Positions 37,120-46,285 of a stretch of DNA of 64,000 nucleotides are shown here, piece after piece; within the stretch, counting starts at the first letter, position 1; each line of letters opens with the position of its first letter. A model generated the notes under the pieces. The model saw only the letters and a list, made by a program, of their open reading frames with translations. It was not told the DNA's origin and searched no databases. Source of the DNA: CAVVVS01 sp963751355 (GTDB lineage: Bacteria; Bacteroidota; Ignavibacteria; Ignavibacteriales; Ignavibacteriaceae); NCBI GenBank assembly GCA_963751355.1, contig CAVVVS010000041.1, positions 62,001 through 126,000 of the forward strand. Direction: 5' to 3'. Both the position numbers and the translations under genes were made by a program.

Positions 37120-38540
37120 TCCCCGTGCTTATAAATATTCCACTTAAGATATGTTTCCACAGATTCACTTAGAATATCGCTTACATTTCCGCGCACCATC
37201 GCAACATGATGTTCAAAACCATTTTTAGTAATATATTTCAGAAGTTTCTGAAGTTCGTTTATTTTTGTAACAGCAATTCCTCCGTCCATTCCGTAAGGAT
37301 CGTCTGTAAATTCACCCTCACCGACATAGGACTTGATAATTCCGTTAGCATCATCTGTCGATAACCGGAAGTAAGTCATATGCCCGGATTTGACTTTGCC
37401 CTTTATTGCTCCAAAACAATTTTCCTGACCTAGTACTGTTCCCAAAACATCGAGATTGGATATTTCAATTTCGTTTCCGAAAAAACTTTTCGGATAATTG
37501 CTGCAGTGGGTACATACACACATATCTCTGTTCTCACCAAAATTATTATTCCAGTCAAGTATTGCCGGCGGCGTACCTGATGCGAGGGCAAGCATATACA
37601 TCGATATTACTCCGGCAATATCCACTTCACATGCACACGGTATCATATTTTCACCAAGCATGCTCATTGATAGACATGTGGCGCAGCCGTAATTATCTTG
37701 TATCGACGACCAACACTGAACACCTGCAGCATCAATTTCGTTTTCTGCAATCCATTTTTCGATAGCCACTCCCAATTTTGCCTGAAGATTAACTTTAGTA
37801 TCTTTTATATATGAAGGTATTTTTCCGTATTCTTTAATTTCACCAACTTTTACTTTTAATTCGGATGCTTCAATATCAATTTTTTCAGCTTCACCTATTA
37901 TCTCCGATAAATCAACCGGTACAACGGTAATACCCGAAGCCTGCAATAACTTTTCACTCGCGCGCATTGTTTGAAATGCTGCCGGCCGAGCACCGATGGC
38001 CCCGATACGTGCATGTCTCAATCCGCCTACAACCCGGCAAACGGATGCAAACCTTTCAATGTCGCTTTTAAAAGTCTCGCTATCAACTTTACATGTATGA
38101 TAAGTTGTATCGGTGTATGGGATTCCATACTGATAGAAGTTGTTGCATACTGATATCTTTCCGCAGAATGCATCGCGCCGGCTTTTAACATCTACTCTGT
38201 TATTATCATCATCTTCGGCGTGTACGAGAATAGGAACCTTTAGATCTGCATATTTTATAGTATTCACCACTCCAAGTTCATCGCCGAAATTAGGCAGAGT
38301 TACTATTATGCCGTCGATTTTGTCACGGTTTTGACTGAATAAATCCGCACATTTGCGGGCATCCTGTATAGTTTCAACCGCGCCTGTGGCAGTAGCTTCG
38401 GCTGGAAGAATGACCGTATCGTACCCTAATTTATCCAATACATCAAGAATCTTTTTTCTACCCGCTTGCGCTAATTCGAAGTTGAAAATATTTCGTGTTG
38501 CAACGATTATTCCGAATGTTAGTTTTTGTTTGTATGCCAT
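37116..38540 (-). CDS. L-fucose/L-arabinose isomerase-fold sugar isomerase
   Basis: A 474-residue cytoplasmic aldose-ketose isomerase of the FucI/AraA fold. Metal-site candidates are Glu305 in CACEVDIAGVISMY, Asp329 in PPAILDWNNNF and His345 in CVCTHCSNYP, matching the Glu/Asp/His arrangement of L-fucose isomerase. The N-terminal Rossmann part contains FGIIVATRNIFNF. It is shorter than classical FucI (about 590) and belongs to the broad FucI-like group whose members have diverse or unknown sugars. Position after RbsC and before a DUF1593 gene, in an operon with a kinase and split transketolase, makes it the likely first cytoplasmic step for the imported sugar. Confidence 0.82.
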   Translation of the reverse strand: MAYKQKLTFGIIVATRNIFNFELAQAGRKKILDVLDKLGYDTVILPAEATATGAVETIQDARKCADLFSQNRDKIDGIIVTLPNFGDELGVVNTIKYADLKVPILVHAEDDDNNRVDVKSRRDAFCGKISVCNNFYQYGIPYTDTTYHTCKVDSETFKSDIERFASVCRVVGGLRHARIGAIGARPAAFQTMRASEKLLQASGITVVPVDLSEIIGEAEKIDIEASELKVKVGEIKEYGKIPSYIKDTKVNLQAKLGVAIEKWIAENEIDAAGVQCWSSIQDNYGCATCLSMSMLGENMIPCACEVDIAGVISMYMLALASGTPPAILDWNNNFGENRDMCVCTHCSNYPKSFFGNEIEISNLDVLGTVLGQENCFGAIKGKVKSGHMTYFRLSTDDANGIIKSYVGEGEFTDDPYGMDGGIAVTKINELQKLLKYITKNGFEHHVAMVRGNVSDILSESVETYLKWNIYKHGE

Positions 38541-38614
38541 TTCTCTTCACTTTAATTATTTTCTAAATTTATTTATCTCAATTATGATAAAAGATAGTTT
38601 ATTTACTATTTATA

Positions 38615-39586
38615 CTAGTCTAATTCTTTCTTCTGTATTTTATCGACTATGACTGCAAGCAAGATTACCAAACCTTTAATAACCTGTTGCCAGAAAGGAG
38701 AAACATTTAATAGCACTAATCCGTTATTTAAAACACCTATGATCGATGCGCCTATTACCGTACCCATTATTGAACCTTTTCCGCCGTTCAGTGATGTACC
38801 GCCTATAACAACAGCAGCAATAGAATCAAGCTCATACCCCATACCTGCATTCGGCTGGGCGGAATCCAGACGCGCAGTAACTAATAAACCTGCTACACCG
38901 GAAAGGACTCCGGCAATTACATAGACAAATACTTTTATCTTATTTACCTTTACTCCAGAAAGCAAAGCAGCTCTTTCATTGCCGCCGATAGCATATATGT
39001 ATCTGCCGGTTCTTGTCTTATTCATAAAGAACACTGCAAAAGCGATAACCAGAATAGAAATCCATACAGGCATCGGAACCCCGGCAAACCAGCCTGTACC
39101 AATAAAATCGAAGTTGTTCCCTAACTGAGTTATCGGAAATCCTTTTGTGTAGAGCATCGTTAAACCGCGGGCAATTGTAAGCATTGCCAAAGTTGCAACA
39201 AAGGGAGGCACTTTGAATTTGGTAATCATAAATCCGTTGAACCACCCTAAAAATCCCCCCGCAATCAAAGCAACAATTATAACTCCCAGTAGTGTAAACC
39301 CGACAAACAGATTCAGTCCTTCTATTTCAAGACCATTTTTAATAAGTCCCGCAGCAATAGCTCCCGTAAAAGCAAGTATCGAACCGACCGAAAGATCAAT
39401 ACCTCCGGTTAGGATTACCATGGTCATACCGACAGATATACAAAGATTAACTGATATTTGCCTGGCAACATTGAATAGGTTACTACCGGAAGCAAAATTA
39501 TCCGAAAGGACTGTCATTGCAACAACCATTATCATTAATGCAATGAGCGGCTGAAGTATTGATAAATTAATTTTATTTATTTTCAT
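38615..39586 (-). CDS. Ribose-type ABC importer, permease (RbsC family)
   Basis: A 323-residue inner-membrane permease with about nine to ten hydrophobic segments. Family landmarks are GMTMVILTGGIDLSVGSILA, KVPPFVATLAMLTIARGL, YAIGGNERAALLSGVKV and AVVIGGTSLNGGKGSIMGT, as in RbsC and related sugar permeases. It works with the ATPase just upstream (39647-41176) and the lipoprotein binding protein (41873-42826). The specificity is set by the binding protein and not visible here. The neighbouring isomerase, kinase and transketolase suggest a pentose or branched sugar. Confidence 0.9.
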   Translation of the reverse strand: MKINKINLSILQPLIALMIMVVAMTVLSDNFASGSNLFNVARQISVNLCISVGMTMVILTGGIDLSVGSILAFTGAIAAGLIKNGLEIEGLNLFVGFTLLGVIIVALIAGGFLGWFNGFMITKFKVPPFVATLAMLTIARGLTMLYTKGFPITQLGNNFDFIGTGWFAGVPMPVWISILVIAFAVFFMNKTRTGRYIYAIGGNERAALLSGVKVNKIKVFVYVIAGVLSGVAGLLVTARLDSAQPNAGMGYELDSIAAVVIGGTSLNGGKGSIMGTVIGASIIGVLNNGLVLLNVSPFWQQVIKGLVILLAVIVDKIQKKELD

Positions 39587-39646
39587 TTAATCAGAAATTA
39601 TTATATGGTAAAAACGATGAATAACTTTTGCTATCTTTTATTGATA

Positions 39647-41176
39647 CTAATTTGCAGGTAAAGCTGCTTTTAGAATTTTTTCATCCGAAAAATCTTTTCG
39701 TTCAAATTCTGCTGTTAATCTTCCCTCACATATGGTTATTATTCGGTCAGAGATTGCCATAATCTCGGGTAATTCCGATGAAACAACAACTATTGATATA
39801 CCTTGATCAGCCAAGTCATCAATTAATTTATAAATTTCATTTTTTGCGTTAACATCTATACCTCGTGTTGGTTCATCGAGAAGTAGAATTTTAGGATTGG
39901 TTACAAGCCACTTCGCCAGAACAACTTTTTGCTGGTTCCCTCCGCTAAGTTTTGCTGCTGCTTGTTTTGCCGAATAGGATTTTATTTTTAACTTGTCACG
40001 ATAATCATTTGCCTGTTCAAGTTCCATTTTATCGTTAAGCATTCCGTTTTTAAGGACATTGCCCATTGACGCAAGACTAATGTTTTCTGCAATGTCCATA
40101 TCAAGTACCAAACCGTCGGATTTTCGATCTTCGGGAATTAACGCCAAACCTGAATTTATTGCGACTGTAGGATTAGTAATTTTCACCTTTTGTCCGTCAA
40201 TAAAAATATTTCCCGAAGAATTTGTAGAATGTAAACCAAATATGGTCTCGAGCAATTCAGTGCGTCCGGCGCCCATCAAGCCAAAAACACCAAATACTTC
40301 GGAAGCTCTAACTTTGAAGGAGATATCTCTAATTATATATTTTTCAGCATTATCCTTTTGTTTAAGTGATAATCCATTAGTTTGTAACCTAACAGGACCT
40401 ACTTCGTGCTCTTTTTTGACGAAGAACTCTTTAAGGTCTCGCCCAACCATAAGTTTTATGATTTCATCTACTTTTATATTTTCAACAGCAGACTCACTAA
40501 CCGAACGTCCATCACGGAATACGGTTACATAATCAGCTAATTGTGTTATTTCATCCATTTTGTGGGTGATATAAACAATAGCAACACCCTGAGTTGTTAG
40601 AGACCTTATTAGTTTAAATAGAATATTGGTTTCACTTTCGGAGAGAGCTGATGTAGGCTCATCCATAATCAGCACACGAACATCAAAAGATAATGCTTTT
40701 GCAATCTCAACAATTTGCTGCTGCCCAACGCGAAGCATTGAAACTTTAGTCCTTACATCTTTCGTAAATTCCAGTTTTTCGAGCAAGGTTTCGGCATCTT
40801 TCCGCATTTTTTTAAAATCAATGTAATTTGCGTTGTTGAGAGGTTCACGTCCAAGAAAAATATTTTCTACGATAGATAGGTAAGGGATTAATTGAAGTTC
40901 CTGGTGTATTATTGAAATCCCGGCTTTCCTTGCTTCTGTAGTATTTTTAAAGCTAACTTTTTCTCCGTTTAATAAAAGCTCTCCTTCATATTCGGGATAA
41001 ACACCGGACAGAATATTCATAAGGGTAGATTTCCCGGCCCCGTTCTCACCAACAATAGCATTTACCTTTCCCGCATAAATCCTCAAATTAACATTATCTA
41101 ATGCCAGAACTCCCGGAAATCTTTTGGAAATTCCCCGTGCTTCCATAATTATATTTTCGGTAAAATTATCTTTCAT
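39647..41176 (-). CDS. Ribose-type ABC importer, tandem ATPase (RbsA family)
   Basis: A 509-residue protein with two ABC domains powering sugar import. The first has Walker A GENGAGKSTLMNILSG, signature LRVGQQQIVEIAKAL and Walker B VLIMDEPTSAL. The second has the degenerate GLMGAGRTELLE typical of this family, signature LSGGNQQKVVLAKWL and ILLLDEPTRGIDV. Its ATG overlaps the stop of the DUF2291 gene by four bases. Complete and typical in length. Confidence 0.92.
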   Translation of the reverse strand: MKDNFTENIIMEARGISKRFPGVLALDNVNLRIYAGKVNAIVGENGAGKSTLMNILSGVYPEYEGELLLNGEKVSFKNTTEARKAGISIIHQELQLIPYLSIVENIFLGREPLNNANYIDFKKMRKDAETLLEKLEFTKDVRTKVSMLRVGQQQIVEIAKALSFDVRVLIMDEPTSALSESETNILFKLIRSLTTQGVAIVYITHKMDEITQLADYVTVFRDGRSVSESAVENIKVDEIIKLMVGRDLKEFFVKKEHEVGPVRLQTNGLSLKQKDNAEKYIIRDISFKVRASEVFGVFGLMGAGRTELLETIFGLHSTNSSGNIFIDGQKVKITNPTVAINSGLALIPEDRKSDGLVLDMDIAENISLASMGNVLKNGMLNDKMELEQANDYRDKLKIKSYSAKQAAAKLSGGNQQKVVLAKWLVTNPKILLLDEPTRGIDVNAKNEIYKLIDDLADQGISIVVVSSELPEIMAISDRIITICEGRLTAEFERKDFSDEKILKAALPAN

Positions 41177-41796
41177 CTGACAATCTCAAGTTTTAATGGC
41201 ACTATTTCCATTTCCTTCTTAATATTTTCCCGGTTTATTTCTACTGCGCCGATAAAATTTACATTTGTCCCCACTGCTAAAGAATCAAATTTATCATCAA
41301 TCACTTTTCCTAAAATAACTTTATTCAGTTCCGTAGCTACTTCATTAAATTCCATAGTGTTATTAAAATCGTCAACATTAAAAAAGCCTACAGCATCCCT
41401 TGCGGTATTTCCGAAAATATATTTTAAGACTAAGTTGTATTTGTAATTCCCGTTGGGCAAAGTGACCGGAATTTTATCAGCTCCGGGCGCTGCTGTTTTA
41501 GCAGCTCCTTTCACAAGGAAGCTATAATCAGACGAAATTCCTACGGTCTTTCCATATTTTTGTATTAACTGTTTTGGATTGGATGAAAGAAGCGAATCAA
41601 ACTTATTCAAACTCATAGCGGTTTTGAGAATTCCCGGTGCTTCATTCTTCCAAAAAAAATCCACCGCCTGTTTAGGATTGAAATTCTTTTTCATCTGCTC
41701 CATTTTCCTCTGGTCTAATTTTTCAAAAAAGACAGAATTATACAGAGCAAATGCAGCAATAATAAGTATTATGATTCTAATTATATATTTCTTCAT
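41173..41796 (-). CDS. DUF2291 accessory protein of sugar ABC importer
   Basis: A 207-residue protein with an N-terminal membrane anchor (YIIRIIILIIAAFALYNSVFF) and a periplasmic domain. Blocks are FNPKQAVDFFWKNEAP and DFNNTMEFNEVATELNKVI, followed by KVIDDKFDSLAVGT. DUF2291 members are found next to Rbs-type importers, and the gene sits between the binding protein and the ATPase, coupled to the latter by a 4-base overlap. Its biochemical role is not established; a role in assembly or in presenting ligand is inference. Confidence 0.75.
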   Translation of the reverse strand: MKKYIIRIIILIIAAFALYNSVFFEKLDQRKMEQMKKNFNPKQAVDFFWKNEAPGILKTAMSLNKFDSLLSSNPKQLIQKYGKTVGISSDYSFLVKGAAKTAAPGADKIPVTLPNGNYKYNLVLKYIFGNTARDAVGFFNVDDFNNTMEFNEVATELNKVILGKVIDDKFDSLAVGTNVNFIGAVEINRENIKKEMEIVPLKLEIVR

Positions 41797-41872
41797 TTGA
41801 GACCATATTATTCTTTTAAATCACTAAAATAAATTTGAGTATACGATGACGTGATTTAAATTCAGTTTGAAA

Positions 41873-42826
41873 TTACTGATTTGATTTAGCTTTTCCGTAA
41901 GGGACATAATTTTGGACATTATCTTTTGTAACAAGCTCAACTGCAACCGGTACTTTTTGTGGAAAATCACGTTTGCCCTTTATATATTTGTCCGCATCCT
42001 GTGCTGCTTTTTTCGCCATAACTCTTGGAAATTGCATTGCCGTTGCTTCAATTTTACCTTCTTTAATTGCTTTCAATACGTCGGCAGCTCCGTCAAATCC
42101 GAAGATTAATATTTTCCCTTCTTTTCCTGCAGCAAGTACAGCTTGGTAAGCCCCCATTGCCATTGCATCATTTCCGCAAAATATAGCATTAATATTAGGA
42201 TGTACCTGAAGTATTGATTCCATTACTTCCATTGCTTTATTTCTGTCAAAATCTGCACTTTGCTGTGCGACCATTTTTAAGCCCTTATAATTATCAACAA
42301 CACTATGAAATCCTTTTGAACGATTCCAGGTATTATTGTCACCGACTAATCCAAGCAATTCTACATATTTACCTTTGCCATTAAGTACTTTTACAAAATA
42401 TTGCCCTTCTAATACTGCCCCTGAATAATTATCCGAAAGTATCTGAGACGTGGCAAGATTTTTTGCATCAATCTCTCGATCCATGCAGAAAACCGGGATA
42501 CCGGCTGCTTTAGCAGCTTTTACATTTGAAACGGATCCTTTTGAATCTGTAGGATTGAAGAGAATTGCTTTATATCCTGAAGCAATTATATCATCGAAAT
42601 TTGAATTTTCTTTGGAAGCATCATTTTGCGAATTGAAAATAACTGCTTTATATCCGAGTTCCTCAGCATGTTTTTTAGCGGCATTTCCAAGGATAACAAA
42701 CCATGGATTGTTTAAAGTTGAAATGACTACAGCAATTTTATCTTTACCATGTGATTTGCTTTTATTACAAGATGTAAAAAAAGGTACAACTACAATTGCT
42801 ATAAAAAAAATAATTAACTTTTTCAT
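41873..42826 (-). CDS. Ribose-type sugar-binding lipoprotein (RbsB family)
   Basis: A 317-residue periplasmic binding protein. The lipobox FFTSCNKS near residue 20 indicates a lipid-anchored form. Landmarks are VVISTLNNPWFVILGNAAKK, FNSQNDASKENSNFDDII, FCMDREIDAKN, GLVGDNNTWNRSKGF and IFCGNDAMAMGAYQAV, as expected for the RbsB fold. The DR pair in CMDRE and the Asn/Asp in FCGND are typical sugar contacts. It lies between the kinase and the permease components. The ligand is unknown. Known D-apiose-binding proteins belong to the same broad family, so apiose is compatible but not proven. Confidence 0.88.
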   Translation of the reverse strand: MKKLIIFFIAIVVVPFFTSCNKSKSHGKDKIAVVISTLNNPWFVILGNAAKKHAEELGYKAVIFNSQNDASKENSNFDDIIASGYKAILFNPTDSKGSVSNVKAAKAAGIPVFCMDREIDAKNLATSQILSDNYSGAVLEGQYFVKVLNGKGKYVELLGLVGDNNTWNRSKGFHSVVDNYKGLKMVAQQSADFDRNKAMEVMESILQVHPNINAIFCGNDAMAMGAYQAVLAAGKEGKILIFGFDGAADVLKAIKEGKIEATAMQFPRVMAKKAAQDADKYIKGKRDFPQKVPVAVELVTKDNVQNYVPYGKAKSNQ

Positions 42827-42855
42827 CTGTTTTATCTCTTTTATTTAAAAAATAA

Positions 42856-44331
42856 TTACTTGGATAGAATTAACTTCACAGCTTTTTTCCATCCATTATA
42901 GAATTCATTTACTTTTGATATAGACATCTCCGGTACAAAGTACTCTTTAGTTGCACGGATATCTTCGACTTCACTAAATTCATTCCAGCGATTTAACGCA
43001 AACCCGTTCATTAATAACGCACCAAGCGCAGATGCTTCTTCAATCTCACTTCGATTTATTTTCGTTTGTAATACATCTGCTTGAAATTGCATAAGAAAAT
43101 TGTTTCTTGTTGGACCACCGTCAGCACGAAGTTCGTTAAGCTTCGTTCCCGAATCATTAATCAATATGATCAAATCTTTTACTTGATAAGCAATCGATTC
43201 AAGCGCAGCCCTAACTATATGGGCTTTCTTAGTTCCTCGATTCATTCCGCAAATCAGAGCTCTTGCATTGTTATCCCACCAAGGGGCACCTAATCCCGTA
43301 AAAGCGGGCACTAAATAAACACCCTCAGTATCTTCAATAGAATTAGCAAGTGCTTCTGTTTCTTCTGAAGAGTTAATAAGTTGAAGTTCATCCTGCAGCC
43401 ATTTGATTGTAGCACCGGTATAATGGATATTTCCTTCAAATACGTAAATAACTTTATTTTTTGCGGCAAAACCAATAGAAGTAACAAGTCCTTTGGGAGC
43501 AATGTACGGTTCTTCTCCGATGTTCACCATTATCGAAGAACCGGTTCCGTATGTTGCTTTACCCATTCCCGGTGAAAAACACATTTGTCCGGCTAAAGCA
43601 CCATGAGAATCACCTATTACTCCGGCAATCGGAACCTCGGAAATTAGTCCATTTAAATTAGTAGTACCGAATTGTCCGTCGCAAGGTAATACTTCAGGCA
43701 TCATTACTTTAGGTATACTGAAAAGTTTCAATAATTCATGATCCCAGTTCAAGGAATTGATATTGAATAAGAGAGTTCTCGATGCGTTTGTATAATCGGT
43801 TAAGTGCAATTTTGAAGTAAAATTCCAAATAAGCCAGCTATCAATAGTTCCGCATAAAAGATGTCCTTCATTTGCTGATTGAGCCGCACCTTCTACATTT
43901 TCAAGAATCCATTTTACGCCGCTAGCCGAAAAATACGGATTAATGTTTAATCCCGTTTTTTCTAAAATAATTTTCTCATAACCACGCGAGATGAGCTCAT
44001 CGCAAATTTCTGCCCCGCGATTACACTGCCAAACAATAGCATTATAAACCGGTTTTCCGGTTCTTTTATCCCAAACAACTACTGTTTCTCGCTGATTAGT
44101 TATAGCAATCGATGAAATATTGGAAGGAATAAATTCATTTTCTTCTAATAATAATTGAACTGCTTTATAAGTATTATTAAGTATTTCCTCCGGATCATGT
44201 TCAACCCATCCAGGTTTAGGATAAAATTGAGTATGCTCAACCGACGTACGGGCAATTAAATTAGCATTTGTATCAAACAGTATTGCTTTTGTTGCCGAAG
44301 TACTTTGATCTATAACTAAAATATCTTTCAT
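42856..44331 (-). CDS. FGGY-family sugar kinase, glycerol-kinase-like
   Basis: A 491-residue ATP-dependent kinase most like GlpK overall: VIDQSTSATKAILFD (phosphate loop), ITNQRETVVVWD, GAPWWDNNARALICGMNRGT and LRADGGPTRNNFLMQF. Glycerol-contact residues are kept at Arg81, Glu82, Trp100, Tyr133 and Asp241. The Gln that follows the Asp in E. coli GlpK is replaced by Ser242 (GVIGDSHGALAGQ), which suggests a different or larger substrate. It lies in an operon with an isomerase and a two-subunit transketolase, so a ketose such as a pentulose or apulose is a better guess than glycerol. Calling it plain glycerol kinase would ignore the context. Confidence 0.8.
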   Translation of the reverse strand: MKDILVIDQSTSATKAILFDTNANLIARTSVEHTQFYPKPGWVEHDPEEILNNTYKAVQLLLEENEFIPSNISSIAITNQRETVVVWDKRTGKPVYNAIVWQCNRGAEICDELISRGYEKIILEKTGLNINPYFSASGVKWILENVEGAAQSANEGHLLCGTIDSWLIWNFTSKLHLTDYTNASRTLLFNINSLNWDHELLKLFSIPKVMMPEVLPCDGQFGTTNLNGLISEVPIAGVIGDSHGALAGQMCFSPGMGKATYGTGSSIMVNIGEEPYIAPKGLVTSIGFAAKNKVIYVFEGNIHYTGATIKWLQDELQLINSSEETEALANSIEDTEGVYLVPAFTGLGAPWWDNNARALICGMNRGTKKAHIVRAALESIAYQVKDLIILINDSGTKLNELRADGGPTRNNFLMQFQADVLQTKINRSEIEEASALGALLMNGFALNRWNEFSEVEDIRATKEYFVPEMSISKVNEFYNGWKKAVKLILSK

Positions 44332-44466
44332 TCACATAAAACCGGTTTTAATGAATTTAATTTTAAAAATTATTTTCTGTCAATCTAATCCAATTTTAAT
44401 TTTGCTATCCGATGAATTTAAATACTTGAAAAAACTTATCAATATATGTTTAGCTAAGATTTCTGA

Positions 44467-45432
44467 TTAATTATTTTTTACAAACTTCAAAGCCGCTTTA
44501 TAAATTCCATCACTATCTAAACCATAGTACTTAAATAATTCCGCAGATGATCCATGGGGGGTAGTTTCATCAGGTATACCAAGAATACGCACAGGGACAG
44601 GATGATTCGTTGCAACAATCTCAGCAACAGTTCCTCCTAGTCCTCCGAAAATGCTGTGTTCTTCAACAGTAATTATTTTTCCTGTTTCACGAGCGGCTTT
44701 TATTACAACATCCCTATCAAAAGGTTTTAGAGTATGCATATCAATAACGCGAGCTTTAATACCATTCTCAAGTAATTTTTTACCAGCCATTAAACAATGA
44801 TATACAGTTTCTCCTGTTCCAATTATTGTAAGATCGCTGCCGTCAAGAAGAATATTAGCCTTTCCTATTTTAAAGGGTACATTGTTTTTTTCATAAACAT
44901 TAGGGACTGCATTTCTTCCAAGCCGGATATATACCGGATGAGGATAGTTAATTAACTCATGGACTAGTTTTTCAGTTTGATAAATATCACAAGGCAAAAT
45001 AATTTGCATTTGGGGAAATGTTCTTAGCGCAGCAATATCATGCAGACTGTGATGAGAATATCCAAGTGCTCCATAACTTACTCCGCCGCTTACACCTAAA
45101 ATCTTTACCGGATTTTGTGAATAAGCAACATCTATCTTAATTTGCTCCAAACTCCGGGCAACATAGAAACAGGCCGGTCCGCATACAAATGTTTCTTTAC
45201 CTGTCGAAGCTAATCCTGCTCCTACTCCAATTGCATTCTGTTCTGCAATCCCCAATTCTACAAATTGCGCGGGCAATTCATTGGCAAAATCACCTAATGT
45301 TACGGAACCACGAGCATCGGTTGTAACAGCTAAAATATCTTTATTTTTTTTTGCCAGTTCCAGCAATGTGCTGGTAAATACTTTCCTGCAAGGAATAGTA
45401 TTTGTGTTTTCTAAATTCATTTTATTCTTCAT
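44467..45432 (-). CDS. Transketolase, C-terminal subunit
   Basis: A 321-residue protein covering the pyrimidine-binding and C-terminal domains of transketolase. Landmarks are VTTDARGSVTLGDFA, FVELGIAEQNAIGVGAGLAS (catalytic Glu), GYSHHSLHDIAALRTFP and GKIITVEEHSIFGGLGG. The N-terminal half is the separate upstream gene, overlapping by 11 bases. Split transketolases are widespread. In the known non-oxidative D-apiose route a two-subunit apulose-4-phosphate transketolase uses this architecture, which makes the link to the adjacent kinase worth testing. Confidence 0.87.
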   Translation of the reverse strand: MKNKMNLENTNTIPCRKVFTSTLLELAKKNKDILAVTTDARGSVTLGDFANELPAQFVELGIAEQNAIGVGAGLASTGKETFVCGPACFYVARSLEQIKIDVAYSQNPVKILGVSGGVSYGALGYSHHSLHDIAALRTFPQMQIILPCDIYQTEKLVHELINYPHPVYIRLGRNAVPNVYEKNNVPFKIGKANILLDGSDLTIIGTGETVYHCLMAGKKLLENGIKARVIDMHTLKPFDRDVVIKAARETGKIITVEEHSIFGGLGGTVAEIVATNHPVPVRILGIPDETTPHGSSAELFKYYGLDSDGIYKAALKFVKNN

Positions 45433-46285
45433 TTAATATTCTTATTCTATCATTAATTTCTGAAATAGCATTTGTGAATTGCCCTTCTGTAGGCACTTTG
45501 TGGTGCCATTGAGGCATATTTTCCATAAATGAGATGCCAAATCCTTTAGTTGTATGCGCAATAATAAGTTTAGGTTTGGAATTTTTATAATCTAATGATT
45601 CAAATACACTTACAATTTCTTCCATATCATTTCCATTAATATTAAAAACTTCCCAGCCGAAGTTTTCCCACCGTTTACTCATCGGTTCCAATGGCATTAC
45701 ATCTTCAGTCTTCCCGCTTATTTGGAGTTCGTTTCTATCGATTATAGCCACCAAATTATCAAGCTTATAATTATTTGCTGCCATGGCTGCTTCATATATT
45801 GAGCCTTCACCTTGTTCTCCATCACCCATCAAAACAAAAGTTCGATAAGATTTTTTATCCATTTTAGCAGCAATTGCCAGACCAACCCCGAAAGATAGTC
45901 CATGACCTAAGGCGCCGCTGTTAAGTTCAACCCCGGGTATTTTATTAACCGGATGCCCGGCAAGTATGGTATCAAATTTGCCATAAGTATCTAACGTTTC
46001 ATCATCTATGAAACCAGCTGCTGCTAGTACTGAATATAAGGCTTCCACGCTATGACCTTTACTTAGAATAAAACGATCGCGGTCTTCTTTTTTCGGATTT
46101 TTTGGATCAATATTCATAACGTGGAAATATAAAGCGGTTTCAATCTTTATAGAAGAAAGAGATCCTCCGGTATGCCCGCCTTTTGCTGAATAAATGATTT
46201 CTAACACTCTTTTTCTTATTTTTTCTGCTTGTAATTGCAATCCCCTAATATCTTCTGTTTTCTTCGTTAAAATATCACTTAACAT
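45422..46285 (-). CDS. Transketolase, N-terminal (ThDP-binding) subunit
   Basis: A 287-residue protein holding the thiamine-diphosphate domain: IIYSAKGGHTGGSLSSIKIE, FILSKGHSVEALYSVLA, GALGHGLSFGVGLAIAAKM and the ThDP motif LMGDGEQGEGSIYEA followed by NLVAIIDRNELQISG. First gene of the apparent operon running to the kinase, importer and isomerase. It overlaps the C-terminal subunit by 11 bases. Possible operator words lie within 100 bases upstream. Confidence 0.87.
   Translation of the reverse strand: MLSDILTKKTEDIRGLQLQAEKIRKRVLEIIYSAKGGHTGGSLSSIKIETALYFHVMNIDPKNPKKEDRDRFILSKGHSVEALYSVLAAAGFIDDETLDTYGKFDTILAGHPVNKIPGVELNSGALGHGLSFGVGLAIAAKMDKKSYRTFVLMGDGEQGEGSIYEAAMAANNYKLDNLVAIIDRNELQISGKTEDVMPLEPMSKRWENFGWEVFNINGNDMEEIVSVFESLDYKNSKPKLIIAHTTKGFGISFMENMPQWHHKVPTEGQFTNAISEINDRIRILNEE

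Noticed and set aside
42856..44331. Simple assignment as glycerol kinase glpK
   Set aside because: No glycerol facilitator or glycerol-3-phosphate dehydrogenase nearby, and operon context and pocket change point to another substrate.
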